From Lachnospiraceae bacterium (lineage in GTDB: Bacteria > Bacillota > Clostridia > Lachnospirales > Lachnospiraceae): DNA of 64,000 nt. Positions within the stretch are counted from its first letter, which is position 1, and every line of letters begins with the position of its first letter. The notes beneath the pieces are model-generated. The model searched no databases, was not told the origin of the DNA, and saw nothing but the letters and a program-made list of their open reading frames with translations. The stretch covers positions 15,318 through 79,317 of the forward strand of contig VSOA01000001.1 in the NCBI GenBank assembly GCA_009774585.1, written 5' to 3'. Below are positions 8,513-16,418 of this stretch, piece by piece. The position numbers and the translations under genes are program-made.

Positions 8513-9682
8513 GTGCATAAGAGAAATCAAGATACCAGAACAAAAAAGATAAAACATAATTTCATAATGTGTGCCGCATTTCTTTGTATGGTGATTTTGA
8601 TATCCGCACTTCACCCGTTGTATATTTGCGCAGTGGGTGAGAATATGACAGCGGATGAAGAGTCTGAGCGGCAGAAAGCTGACAGTCAGCTTCTTGCAGA
8701 ATACGAGGATTATCTGGCGAGGCTTAATGCCCCTCAGAGAGGGTGGGAGATTGACGACAACGGGTTTCGCGTGATAGAGAATCAGATTTTTCCGATTGAG
8801 ACAAACTGTTTTGGAGAGGTCTCGCTTGTTCCGGCTATGGAGGAGAAATATCACCGCCTTGCATTGTTTTTTACAAAAGAGGACGGGACGGTCATTTACA
8901 GAACGGATCAACTGGCCGTTAACAGTTGGAATATCGGCAGTTTAGAACAGCCGATTCGTGCCATCAGTGCAGTATCGTTTCAGGATTTAAACCGGGATGG
9001 CAGAATGGATATCATATTGATTGCTGATTGCAGGAACAAGACGGGTTCCTATTCGGGTAAGACATATAAGGTAGGCGACGTGCTTTTTCAAGGCGACGAC
9101 GGATTTTATCGTGATTACCGTATTTCTGATAAGATTAACAGATTTGGGATGAACAAAAGTGCGGAGAGTATCATTGCCTATGTCAGAGACGGACATTCGA
9201 CGGAATTTCTCTATACGGCATCAACGAAGAATGAACTTTTAAGAAACGGATTCGTCATTACCGCTGAGCAGGATTACTCCAGACAATTTGAGAAACTGGG
9301 ATATCTGGAAGTAATGCCGGGAACGTACAAGATGGCGGAGTTCGCCACGTTTATGATTTATCTTGTGAACGAGCAGGGTAATATCGTGTGGAGTTTCCAG
9401 CCAATGGGGGATTTTGATAATCTGTATGCACTCAAAGGGATAGCCTGCAGGGATATCGACGGGGACGGCATGAAAGACATTCTTGTGCTTGCGCGTTATA
9501 GTTACGCAGGCAGTAATAACGAAGTGCTCATAAAGAGTGATTATGAGATTTATTACCAGCGTACCGGCGGATTTGAGACAGATACGGAAGTGAAGAAGAA
9601 AGTAATGTGCAACGATGAAGATACGGTTGCGGGACTTGTAGAGAAGGCGAGAGCCTATTGGGGGTGGAGTCCGGAGACATGA
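8513..9682 (+). CDS. exported VCBS/FG-GAP repeat protein
   Basis: 389 aa from a GTG start; AAGGA lies about 14 bp upstream, so the start is not firm (ATG at 8567 would begin inside the hydrophobic segment). Residues about 15-37 form one hydrophobic segment (signal peptide or anchor). Two Asp-rich Ca-binding FG-GAP/VCBS motifs are visible: FQDLNRDGRMDIILIADC near residue 160 and CRDIDGDGMKDILVLARY near residue 325. These usually form beta-propeller blades outside the cell. Its stop overlaps the start of the response regulator gene by 4 bp (ATGA), so it is translationally coupled to it. A role as extracellular sensor or partner of the kinase is an inference. Confidence 0.7.
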   Translation: MHKRNQDTRTKKIKHNFIMCAAFLCMVILISALHPLYICAVGENMTADEESERQKADSQLLAEYEDYLARLNAPQRGWEIDDNGFRVIENQIFPIETNCFGEVSLVPAMEEKYHRLALFFTKEDGTVIYRTDQLAVNSWNIGSLEQPIRAISAVSFQDLNRDGRMDIILIADCRNKTGSYSGKTYKVGDVLFQGDDGFYRDYRISDKINRFGMNKSAESIIAYVRDGHSTEFLYTASTKNELLRNGFVITAEQDYSRQFEKLGYLEVMPGTYKMAEFATFMIYLVNEQGNIVWSFQPMGDFDNLYALKGIACRDIDGDGMKDILVLARYSYAGSNNEVLIKSDYEIYYQRTGGFETDTEVKKKVMCNDEDTVAGLVEKARAYWGWSPET

Positions 9683-10335
9683 TTAAGATACTGATTGTAG
9701 ACGATGAAAAACCGATTTGTGATTTGATTGATATGAATCTGTCGGCGGCAGGATATTCCTGTACGGCGGTACAGGACGGGCTGGAGGCGATAGATGCGGT
9801 TGAGAACAACACGTTCGACCTAGTGCTGCTTGACATTATGCTGCCGGGGGCGGACGGCTATGACGTGATGGACTACATAAAACCGTATAAAGTTCCTGTC
9901 ATATTTATCTCGGCAAAACATGAGGTGAGAGACAGAGTGAAAGGGCTGAAACTTGGAGCGGATGATTATCTGGTCAAGCCCTTTGACGTGACGGAACTTC
10001 TTGCGAGAGTGGAGGCAGTTCTGCGTAGATACAACAAGGCTGAGAAGAAGCTTACCGTCGGAGAGATTGAGATTGATATTGAAGCGAGGCGGGTGACGCG
10101 GGCAGGGAATCCTGTACCTCTTACCAGTAAGGAATTTGATTTGCTGATGCTTTTTGCAGAGAACAGAAATGTTGCTTTGTTTCGTGAGAATCTGTATGAA
10201 AAAGTATGGGATGACGAGTACTATGCTAACAGCAGAACATTGGATTTGCATGTACAGAGGCTCAGAAAGAAGCTTGGCTGGGAGAAAAACCTTGTGGCGG
10301 TCTACAAGGTAGGGTATCGGCTGGAAGTGAAATGA
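9679..10335 (+). CDS. OmpR-family response regulator
   Basis: 218 aa starting at ATG 9679 (MIKILIVDDE), preceded by GGGGTGGAG at 9 bp; the longer frame from 9658 adds seven non-homologous residues. Receiver domain residues 1-115 with acidic pocket Asp8/Asp9, phospho-acceptor Asp52 (LVLLDIMLPG) and conserved Lys100 (YLVKPF). The C-terminal winged helix (about 125-218) has the typical LTSKEFDLL and VYKVGYRLE ends. The start overlaps the upstream VCBS gene by 4 bp and the kinase follows at 41 bp. The likely target is the six-fold direct repeat at 12606-12671, since OmpR-type regulators bind head-to-tail repeats with an 11-bp step (inference). Confidence 0.93.
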   Translation: MIKILIVDDEKPICDLIDMNLSAAGYSCTAVQDGLEAIDAVENNTFDLVLLDIMLPGADGYDVMDYIKPYKVPVIFISAKHEVRDRVKGLKLGADDYLVKPFDVTELLARVEAVLRRYNKAEKKLTVGEIEIDIEARRVTRAGNPVPLTSKEFDLLMLFAENRNVALFRENLYEKVWDDEYYANSRTLDLHVQRLRKKLGWEKNLVAVYKVGYRLEVK

Positions 10336-10376
10336 GGTAAGGTTCTTCGGAATTTACTTTACATGTGGAGATGAAG

Positions 10377-11804
10377 ATGAAATTTTCCCAAAAACTATTA
10401 CTGTGGACTATGATCATCATAGCCCTCACACTTGGCTTTAGCGGCTATTATTTTGTAAATTATGTGTTTGAGACTTCACTTACAAGGGAAGTGGGACAGG
10501 CGCTTGACGAAAACAGCATTCTGCGTTTTGCATTTGAGACGGCGGCGCTGAATGTTCCGGTGAAATATAATCTTTTGCAGGACAGTTCGGTAGAGCAGAT
10601 CGCTTCCCAATTGGAAGCGCGTGGGCAGGGGACGCAGCGTTTACTTCGTCTTTCTGATGAAGAGAAGAATGTCCTCTATGCCAGCGACGGTTTTGAGACG
10701 GACGATGAACTGCTTGCTTCCACGGAGGAAAACAGATATTCTTACCGTGTGATCCAGCTTGGTGAACATTACTACATCCAGACAGGCAGCAGCGTCAATG
10801 CGCTCGGAAGAGTGTTGTATCTGGAAACGCTCAGGGACGTATCACAAGTGTTCGAAGAGCGCAGAATGGGATTTACGGTCTACAGACGGCTGATGATGCT
10901 TATGCTTGTTTTTGGCATTATCATTATGTATTTTATTGCTTCACGTCTGACGAAACCGATCAGACTGCTTACACGGGCGACGAAGGAGATGGCGGCCGGA
11001 GATTACGGTTACCGTGCGAAACAGGTCAGCAATGATGAACTGGGGCAGTTGACGCAGAATTTCAACCATATGTCGGAGGAACTGGAGAAGACAATCGGAC
11101 AGTTGGAAGATGAAGTGCAGGCAAGAGAAGATTTTGTGGGCGCATTTGCTCATGAGTTAAAGACACCTCTTACCTCAATTATCGGTTACGCGGATATGCT
11201 GCGTTCCAGAAAGCTGGATGAAGAGAAGAGTCTTTTATCCGCCAATTATATTTATACGGAGGGCAAAAGGCTTGAGTCGATGTCGCTGCGCCTTCTGGAT
11301 ATTATCGTGACGAAGAAAGAAGGTGCAAAACTTCAGAGAATACCGGTGGCAGCTCTGTTTGAATATCTTCGCAGTATGTTCCTTCCGAATCAGAGTATGG
11401 AATTCATTTTTCAATATGAAGAGGCTTATGTGATGGCGGATTCCAGCTTGATTCAGACAGTGCTTGTAAATCTTCTGGACAACGCGTGTAAAGCGTCGGA
11501 GCAGGGAAGCAGGATCGAGACGGAAGGGCGTTTAGAGCAGGATGGATATCGTTTTACCGTCAGAGATTACGGCATCGGTATTCCGGATGAAGAAGTGTCG
11601 AAGATTACACAGGCGTTCTATATGGTTGATAAATCCCGTTCCCGCAGCAGGAACGGCGCGGGGCTCGGATTATCGCTCTGTACGGAAATACTTGCACTGC
11701 ACGGCAGTAGTCTTGAGATTAAGAGCAGACTCGGAGAGGGTACTGAGGTCGGATTTCTTTTGCAGGAGGGAAAGGAGGAGCAGTATGAAGCAATACATTC
11801 TTAA
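10377..11804 (+). CDS. membrane sensor histidine kinase
   Basis: 475 aa from ATG 10377, which has GGAG at 6 bp; GTG 10365 and ATG 10371 are in frame but badly spaced. Membrane segments at about residues 8-28 and 165-186 enclose an extracellular sensor of about 135 residues. HAMP linker about 188-240, dimerisation/H-box with phospho-acceptor His259 (AFAHELKTPLTS), N-box DNACKA at about 368, G-boxes DYGIGIPDE and NGAGLGLSL at about 401 and 425. Forms a two-component pair with the OmpR-type regulator just upstream. The final 20 bp overlap the next gene. The signal sensed is unknown. Confidence 0.93.
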   Translation: MKFSQKLLLWTMIIIALTLGFSGYYFVNYVFETSLTREVGQALDENSILRFAFETAALNVPVKYNLLQDSSVEQIASQLEARGQGTQRLLRLSDEEKNVLYASDGFETDDELLASTEENRYSYRVIQLGEHYYIQTGSSVNALGRVLYLETLRDVSQVFEERRMGFTVYRRLMMLMLVFGIIIMYFIASRLTKPIRLLTRATKEMAAGDYGYRAKQVSNDELGQLTQNFNHMSEELEKTIGQLEDEVQAREDFVGAFAHELKTPLTSIIGYADMLRSRKLDEEKSLLSANYIYTEGKRLESMSLRLLDIIVTKKEGAKLQRIPVAALFEYLRSMFLPNQSMEFIFQYEEAYVMADSSLIQTVLVNLLDNACKASEQGSRIETEGRLEQDGYRFTVRDYGIGIPDEEVSKITQAFYMVDKSRSRSRNGAGLGLSLCTEILALHGSSLEIKSRLGEGTEVGFLLQEGKEEQYEAIHS

Positions 11805-12609
11805 TCTGGCGCTCCTCGCACTGACGGCCGCGGTAGTAGTCTTGTCGATATGGGGGCCGGAAGCGCTTGCGACGTATAAAGACAGAGGAGTGCTCGACCG
11901 GATAAGGACACAGGAGGAGGAAACCGGCGGCGAGGGATATCGTTATCAGTTGAGCCGCAATGAAAAGCTTTATATTTTATCGCAGTGTCTTAATTCTCAG
12001 AGTATGCCCGGAACGGAACAGAGTTCGCAGACGAAGGACGTAGAGACGGCCTATCAGGAATTGGCGGGTACTTATGCCTTTGTGGTCAATCATAACGGAC
12101 CGTCAGGACAGGAAATCACGGATGAAGAAATCTATGAGACGGTGAATGCAGGGCTTGCTGCGCTGAAGGATCTGGGTATTTTGCCGGACGCCGTTAAGGA
12201 AGTAAACGCAGATTCCTATGAGGTGACTTTATATTCGGCGATTGACGTGCCGGAGCCGAGGAACAACGTTGCAGTCTGGAAAATGAGTCTTTCGGGCAGC
12301 CTTCAAAATGCCAATAAAGAGAATCGTCTGCTGGATGCATATGTTGATGCGGATGACGGCAAAATATATGAATTTTATGTGCGTTCGCAGCTTAAATGGG
12401 AGCAGATTGATCCTGATGCATTGGTGGAAGCATGGAGCGGATACATGGGGCTGACGGCGCCGGAAGCTTATGAGACGGACAATCCGCTTTTGGAGACGAC
12501 GCCGTATTACAAGAAATATGTTTTTTCAGGTCCCGGAGGGGAGAGAACCGTTGTGACGGTTGGATTTTATGACGGTATTGACGAGCTTTTCCTTAAAATT
12601 ACTAAATGA
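11785..12609 (+). CDS. exported protein of the two-component operon, unknown function
   Basis: 274 aa. The start is ATG 11785, with AGGAGG at 11774-11779; the longer open frame reaching back to 11542 is inside the kinase gene. Residues 1-25 are a signal peptide or N-terminal anchor (NLALLALTAAVVVLSIW). The rest is mixed alpha/beta with no motif that I recognise. It overlaps the kinase gene by 20 bp and is therefore coupled to it. Two-component operons often end with an exported accessory protein that modulates the kinase, which may apply here (inference). Its stop codon lies inside the first unit of the downstream 11-bp repeat array. Confidence 0.65.
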   Translation: MKQYILNLALLALTAAVVVLSIWGPEALATYKDRGVLDRIRTQEEETGGEGYRYQLSRNEKLYILSQCLNSQSMPGTEQSSQTKDVETAYQELAGTYAFVVNHNGPSGQEITDEEIYETVNAGLAALKDLGILPDAVKEVNADSYEVTLYSAIDVPEPRNNVAVWKMSLSGSLQNANKENRLLDAYVDADDGKIYEFYVRSQLKWEQIDPDALVEAWSGYMGLTAPEAYETDNPLLETTPYYKKYVFSGPGGERTVVTVGFYDGIDELFLKITK

Positions 12610-12671
12610 TGCAAAAATGATGCAACTTTGATGGAACTATGTTACAAAAATGATGAAATTATGATGCACCT
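12606..12671 (+). promoter_or_regulatory. six 11-bp direct repeats, probable response-regulator operator
   Basis: Units start at 12606, 12617, 12628, 12639, 12650 and 12661. Their first nine bases are ATGATGCAA, ATGATGCAA, TTGATGGAA, ATGTTACAA, ATGATGAAA and ATGATGCAC: consensus ATGATGCAA at an exact 11-bp step, each matching at 7-9 of 9 positions. A helical-turn spacing of head-to-tail sites is the known binding pattern of OmpR/PhoB-type regulators. The last unit ends just before a possible -10 (TTATAT, 12675-12680), so bound regulators would sit over the -35 region, as activators do. The downstream gene is the amidase-deacetylase at 12716. The link to the regulator at 9679 is inference from proximity. 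Confidence 0.7.
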
Positions 12672-12715
12672 TTCTTATATGCTGGTAGCAGATACAGGAG
12701 AGGAGCATCATTTTT

Positions 12716-14158
12716 ATGTACGGAAGATCAAGAAGCTTATATAGGAAACAGAGAAGAAAAGAAGAAATCAGGGGATATCTTGGGAGGATGATGTGGGTGG
12801 TGACGATACTTTGTATCATCACCGTTGCCGTAGCGATGGCAGTGCAGACGGCCAAAGCTTCCAAGGTAATTGCGGCGGAAGCCGTGGTGACAGATGCGAT
12901 GACGACGGATGTTCCTGTCTTACTTGATGAAAACAATGTGACAGACGTTGCGCAGGCAGTGATTTCCGGTCAGTTAATGATAACGGATAAAGCGCAGGAA
13001 CGTGCAAGGATCGAGGCGGAACGCGTAATCATCATAGACCCCGGGCATGGCGGTATGGACGGAGGATGCGTCTTTGAGGATATAGCAGAGAAGGATATTA
13101 ACAGGAAGATTGCTTACCGCGTGATGCAGAAACTGAGAATTATGGGGTATCGTGTGGAGTTGGCCAGAACAGGCGATGATTATATAGATAAGACGGAGAG
13201 AGTGGATATGGCGAACGGCAGGAACGCCAGACTATATGTCAGTATTCATCAAAACTCCTGTGAAGATAAAAGCGTGGCAGGAATCGAAACGTGGTATGAT
13301 GAAAATGACGAGACATCGGATAGCAGGCGGCTGGCAATGTTGATACAGCAGGAGACAGTAAAGGCAACGGGAGCGCAGGGCAGGGAACTCGTATCGGATC
13401 CGGAGATGTGTGTGACAAGCAAGAGTGCGATGCCGGCATGTCTTATCGAGACGGGATTTCTTTCTAATAAGACGGAACGTGAAAAACTGGCTTCTGCAGA
13501 ATACAGAGATCAGATTGCAGAGGGGATTGCCAACGGGATAGACCTTTATTTGAATCCTAAGACGATGTACCTGACATTTGACGATGGACCATCCGAGGAA
13601 TATACAGATATGGTGCTGGATGTATTAAAAGAAAAAAATATCAAAGCGACGTTTTTTCTAATCGGGGAATATGTCAGGAAATATCCTGAGACGGCGAAGC
13701 GCATTGCCGAGGAAGGACATACAATCGGCATTCACTGTGACGTACATGATTATCAAAAGATATATGCAAGCGTGGACAGTTATCTGGAAGATTTTGAGAA
13801 TGCGTATGATACGGTCTATGAAATCACGGGTGTGGAAGCTGAGTTTTTCCGCTTCCCGGGCGGAAGTGTGAATGCGTATAATAAGGCGGTATATCAGGAT
13901 ATCATTGAGGAAATGGAGACGAGAGGATTTGTGTATTATGATTGGAACGCCAGTCTGGGAGATGCCGGAAAAAACAGCCTGACTTCAGAAGAACTCATTG
14001 GCAATGCAGTAGCTACGGCACGCGGAAGAAGGGAGGTAGTGATGCTTGCCCATGATAGAGTGGACAACACGGCATACGCTCTGGAGAAGCTGATAGATTC
14101 ACTGCCGGAATACCGGATGGAACCGTTGACAACGAAGGCAGCGCCGGTACAGTTCTGA
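12716..14158 (+). CDS. N-acetylmuramoyl-L-alanine amidase fused to polysaccharide deacetylase
   Basis: 480 aa, membrane-anchored by one segment at about residues 26-46. Domain 1 (about 103-280) is an Amidase_3 zinc amidase: IDPGHGGMDGG with zinc ligand His111, Glu in the EDIAEKDINR block, SIHQN His, and catalytic Glu in CLIETGFLSN. Domain 2 (about 282-470) is a NodB-type deacetylase: TFDDGP aspartates, an HxxxH zinc site (GIHCDVH) and RFPGGS. Together they could cut the stem peptide from glycan strands and remove N-acetyl groups from the exposed sugar, a chemistry known from spore-cortex muramic-lactam formation. SD AGGAG at 10 bp. Expression is probably driven by the 11-bp repeat array upstream. 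A fusion of these two activities in one chain is uncommon. Confidence 0.88.
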   Translation: MYGRSRSLYRKQRRKEEIRGYLGRMMWVVTILCIITVAVAMAVQTAKASKVIAAEAVVTDAMTTDVPVLLDENNVTDVAQAVISGQLMITDKAQERARIEAERVIIIDPGHGGMDGGCVFEDIAEKDINRKIAYRVMQKLRIMGYRVELARTGDDYIDKTERVDMANGRNARLYVSIHQNSCEDKSVAGIETWYDENDETSDSRRLAMLIQQETVKATGAQGRELVSDPEMCVTSKSAMPACLIETGFLSNKTEREKLASAEYRDQIAEGIANGIDLYLNPKTMYLTFDDGPSEEYTDMVLDVLKEKNIKATFFLIGEYVRKYPETAKRIAEEGHTIGIHCDVHDYQKIYASVDSYLEDFENAYDTVYEITGVEAEFFRFPGGSVNAYNKAVYQDIIEEMETRGFVYYDWNASLGDAGKNSLTSEELIGNAVATARGRREVVMLAHDRVDNTAYALEKLIDSLPEYRMEPLTTKAAPVQF

Positions 14159-14248
14159 CGATTAATGAGAATATATGTAACGAGAGAGGATTAGAGGATT
14201 TTTCACAAGCGGGATTTGTGCCAAGTGTGTGCAGAAATGAGGATTAAG

Positions 14249-15307
14249 ATGGTGAAACAACGAAGCATGACGGATATTTCGGATCAGAATACAGAGACAG
14301 GGTATATGGGGCTGGAAACGCAGAACGATGACATGATGCCAAAGACAGAAGATGGTGATGCGAAAACGAAAGGCATGAGCGGAAAGCTGGCAGTGGCAGT
14401 GATTGTCGGTATACTGATCGTACTGGCAGCATCCGCGGCGTCAGCGGTGTATATGATGCGACCGCCCAAAGGATGTGAGGACTATACGGTACAGATGCAT
14501 CAGTACTATGTGGAATATTCGGATGAATACGACTACTGGGATGTATTGACGATAGAATATCCGGAGATTAACGGTATTGAAGAAGATAAACAGGATGCAA
14601 TCAATGTATTGTTGTATGATGCCGCCATGGACCGGACGAACTACTGGCATTTCGAGCCGAATGACGAGGTGAAGAAGCTTCAAGAGGAGCATTATTCTCT
14701 TTTCTGCAGTGATGTGGACTGTACGGTGAAATATCACAGCCAGTATCTGCTTAGTATGTCCTATGATGAAATATATGCTCCGGCGAATCCTGTATGGTAT
14801 GTCAGTATGACGAAGAGAGGAATGAATATTGACCTTATGACAGGCGAGGAGTATCAATTGTCAGATATCCTGCTGCTCGATGAAGAGTTTGCAGCGTTTT
14901 GGGCCAAGAGGGCAAACGAAGCATATGATGATTTCTTCGGGGAGGAGAAGGAAGACAGAAAGACACTGCTTGCATGGTTTTTAAAGAATGATGAAGAGTG
15001 GAATGCATACTATGAATTTCAGCCTTATTTCTATGTGACGGATGAAGGAAAGTTTATTATAGGGATATCAATTAATCCGAAATATATAAGTGCTCATGAG
15101 CCGCAGGAGGATTTCTATGAAATCTGCTGTGACGCACAGGAATTGGAAGCGTTTCGCACAGAGTCGCAGTTCTGGGAACAATATGAGTTATCGGAACCGG
15201 CCGGTGAAGTAGTGGAATGTGAGGAATTGCAGACGAATCTGTGGTTAGGAGATACTGAGGGGATATGGGATTACTGGGAAGAAAGAGGAGATTTGCTTAC
15301 GCATTAA
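14249..15307 (+). CDS. membrane-anchored DUF3298-like protein
   Basis: 352 aa from ATG 14249 (GAGGA at 5 bp); an upstream ATG 14237 and TTG 14216 are in frame but lack a site. A cytoplasmic tail of about 50 acidic residues precedes one membrane segment (about residues 58-82); the rest is outside. The external domain has an N-I-D-L-x-T-G-E-x-Y-x-L-x-D-I pattern and a late YISAHEPQEDFYEI block that resemble DUF3298 of RsiV-type anti-sigma factors, which bind lysozyme. No zinc anti-sigma motif is seen in the tail. It is followed by a LysM gene that overlaps by 43 bp. The DUF3298 link is tentative. Confidence 0.55.
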   Translation: MVKQRSMTDISDQNTETGYMGLETQNDDMMPKTEDGDAKTKGMSGKLAVAVIVGILIVLAASAASAVYMMRPPKGCEDYTVQMHQYYVEYSDEYDYWDVLTIEYPEINGIEEDKQDAINVLLYDAAMDRTNYWHFEPNDEVKKLQEEHYSLFCSDVDCTVKYHSQYLLSMSYDEIYAPANPVWYVSMTKRGMNIDLMTGEEYQLSDILLLDEEFAAFWAKRANEAYDDFFGEEKEDRKTLLAWFLKNDEEWNAYYEFQPYFYVTDEGKFIIGISINPKYISAHEPQEDFYEICCDAQELEAFRTESQFWEQYELSEPAGEVVECEELQTNLWLGDTEGIWDYWEERGDLLTH

Positions 15308-16269
15308 TAGCAATCGTAGAGGCAGGTATGCTGCTTCTGCTGCCGGAGATGAATGTACAAGCAGCAGATACGGAAGACATGGTTGTACGGATTGAGGCAG
15401 GGCAGGAAGAAGATTATATAAGATTAATACAGGACCCGGTAGAGTATGAAGTGCGACCGGGAGACTGTCTGTGGGATATCGCTGAAGAATTCTGGGGAGA
15501 CGGCAGTCTCTACAGTGATATTGTCATGTCTAATCAGGAAAGCATATCGGACGCAGACATGATTTATCCGGGCATGCTGCTTGAACTGGGAAATAGCGCT
15601 TATATCAAAAGGCAGAGCAAGTACGGAAGAATTTATATGTGGAGATATGTGTTTTACAAGCCGGATGGGAGTACGGTAGGAATTTCTGAATTCGGAGAAC
15701 ACGGCTCCAATTTCTGTCTGTCCGGAGACGGAAAGATAGCTTGTCTTGTGCAGGATAAGACACAGGAGTTAGTCAGGACGACTTCTGACTGGGAGGCATG
15801 TACAAGGAAACTGGACGAGTACGCTAAAGACAATTATGAAGGAAAGATAGACGAGTTTTCTTTTGAGCATTATCAATCGGAAAAAGGAGAGGACATTTAC
15901 CTGTATTCCTGCCGGTATCAAATTGATTTCAGCAAATACGGATATGATGGAACTGCATATGCGTATCTGTGTGTCGGCATGAAAATGACAAAGCACATAC
16001 AGGCGGAATTTGTCGGCTTTGACATGGATGAAGGGATTAAGGATTCAGTGCGTTATGTGACGGCGAGTTTTGAGGAGCAGCCGGGTCTCGGGGAATATAC
16101 GACCGTCAACGGTTCCAATATGGCAATCTGGGAAGATTGCGAGTGGGAATTAGACGGCATGTTCAATTCATTGGCGTGGCTTGACGGCTGTCTTACCTAT
16201 TTAGCGGACAAGGCGATGGAAGAACCGGAGGATCAGAAGGAGACGATGACGTCGAAATATGGAAAGTGA
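15265..16269 (+). CDS. exported LysM-domain protein
   Basis: 334 aa. The start at ATG 15265 lies inside the previous gene; GAGGGG precedes it. Residues 1-34 are a signal peptide (KRRF start, hydrophobic core, VQAAD cleavage region). A LysM domain follows at about residues 52-100 (YEVRPGDCLWDIAEEFWGD to IYPGMLLELG), which binds N-acetylglucosamine in peptidoglycan. The C-terminal 230 residues are alpha/beta with many Tyr/Asp and match nothing that I recognise. Together with the amidase-deacetylase and the DUF3298-like gene it forms a cell-wall group. Confidence 0.72.
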   Translation: MGLLGRKRRFAYALIAIVEAGMLLLLPEMNVQAADTEDMVVRIEAGQEEDYIRLIQDPVEYEVRPGDCLWDIAEEFWGDGSLYSDIVMSNQESISDADMIYPGMLLELGNSAYIKRQSKYGRIYMWRYVFYKPDGSTVGISEFGEHGSNFCLSGDGKIACLVQDKTQELVRTTSDWEACTRKLDEYAKDNYEGKIDEFSFEHYQSEKGEDIYLYSCRYQIDFSKYGYDGTAYAYLCVGMKMTKHIQAEFVGFDMDEGIKDSVRYVTASFEEQPGLGEYTTVNGSNMAIWEDCEWELDGMFNSLAWLDGCLTYLADKAMEEPEDQKETMTSKYGK

Positions 16270-16344
16270 ATGGCACCTCATTTAACTATAATGAAAGTTC
16301 ATTATGACGTTTTTGATAAGACGGAAAAATGAAAAAATGTTATA

Positions 16345-16373
16345 TTGACTTTATCATACGGTTTGCCTATAAT
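16345..16373 (+). promoter_or_regulatory. sigma-A promoter upstream of the GH43 gene
   Basis: TTGACT (16345-16350), 17-bp spacer, TATAAT (16368-16373). Only one mismatch to consensus. It lies 46 bp upstream of the GH43 start at 16419. Confidence 0.8.
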
Positions 16374-16418
16374 TACTTAAAATGACAAATAAAAACAGTG
16401 CGGAAAGAGGAAAAATTC

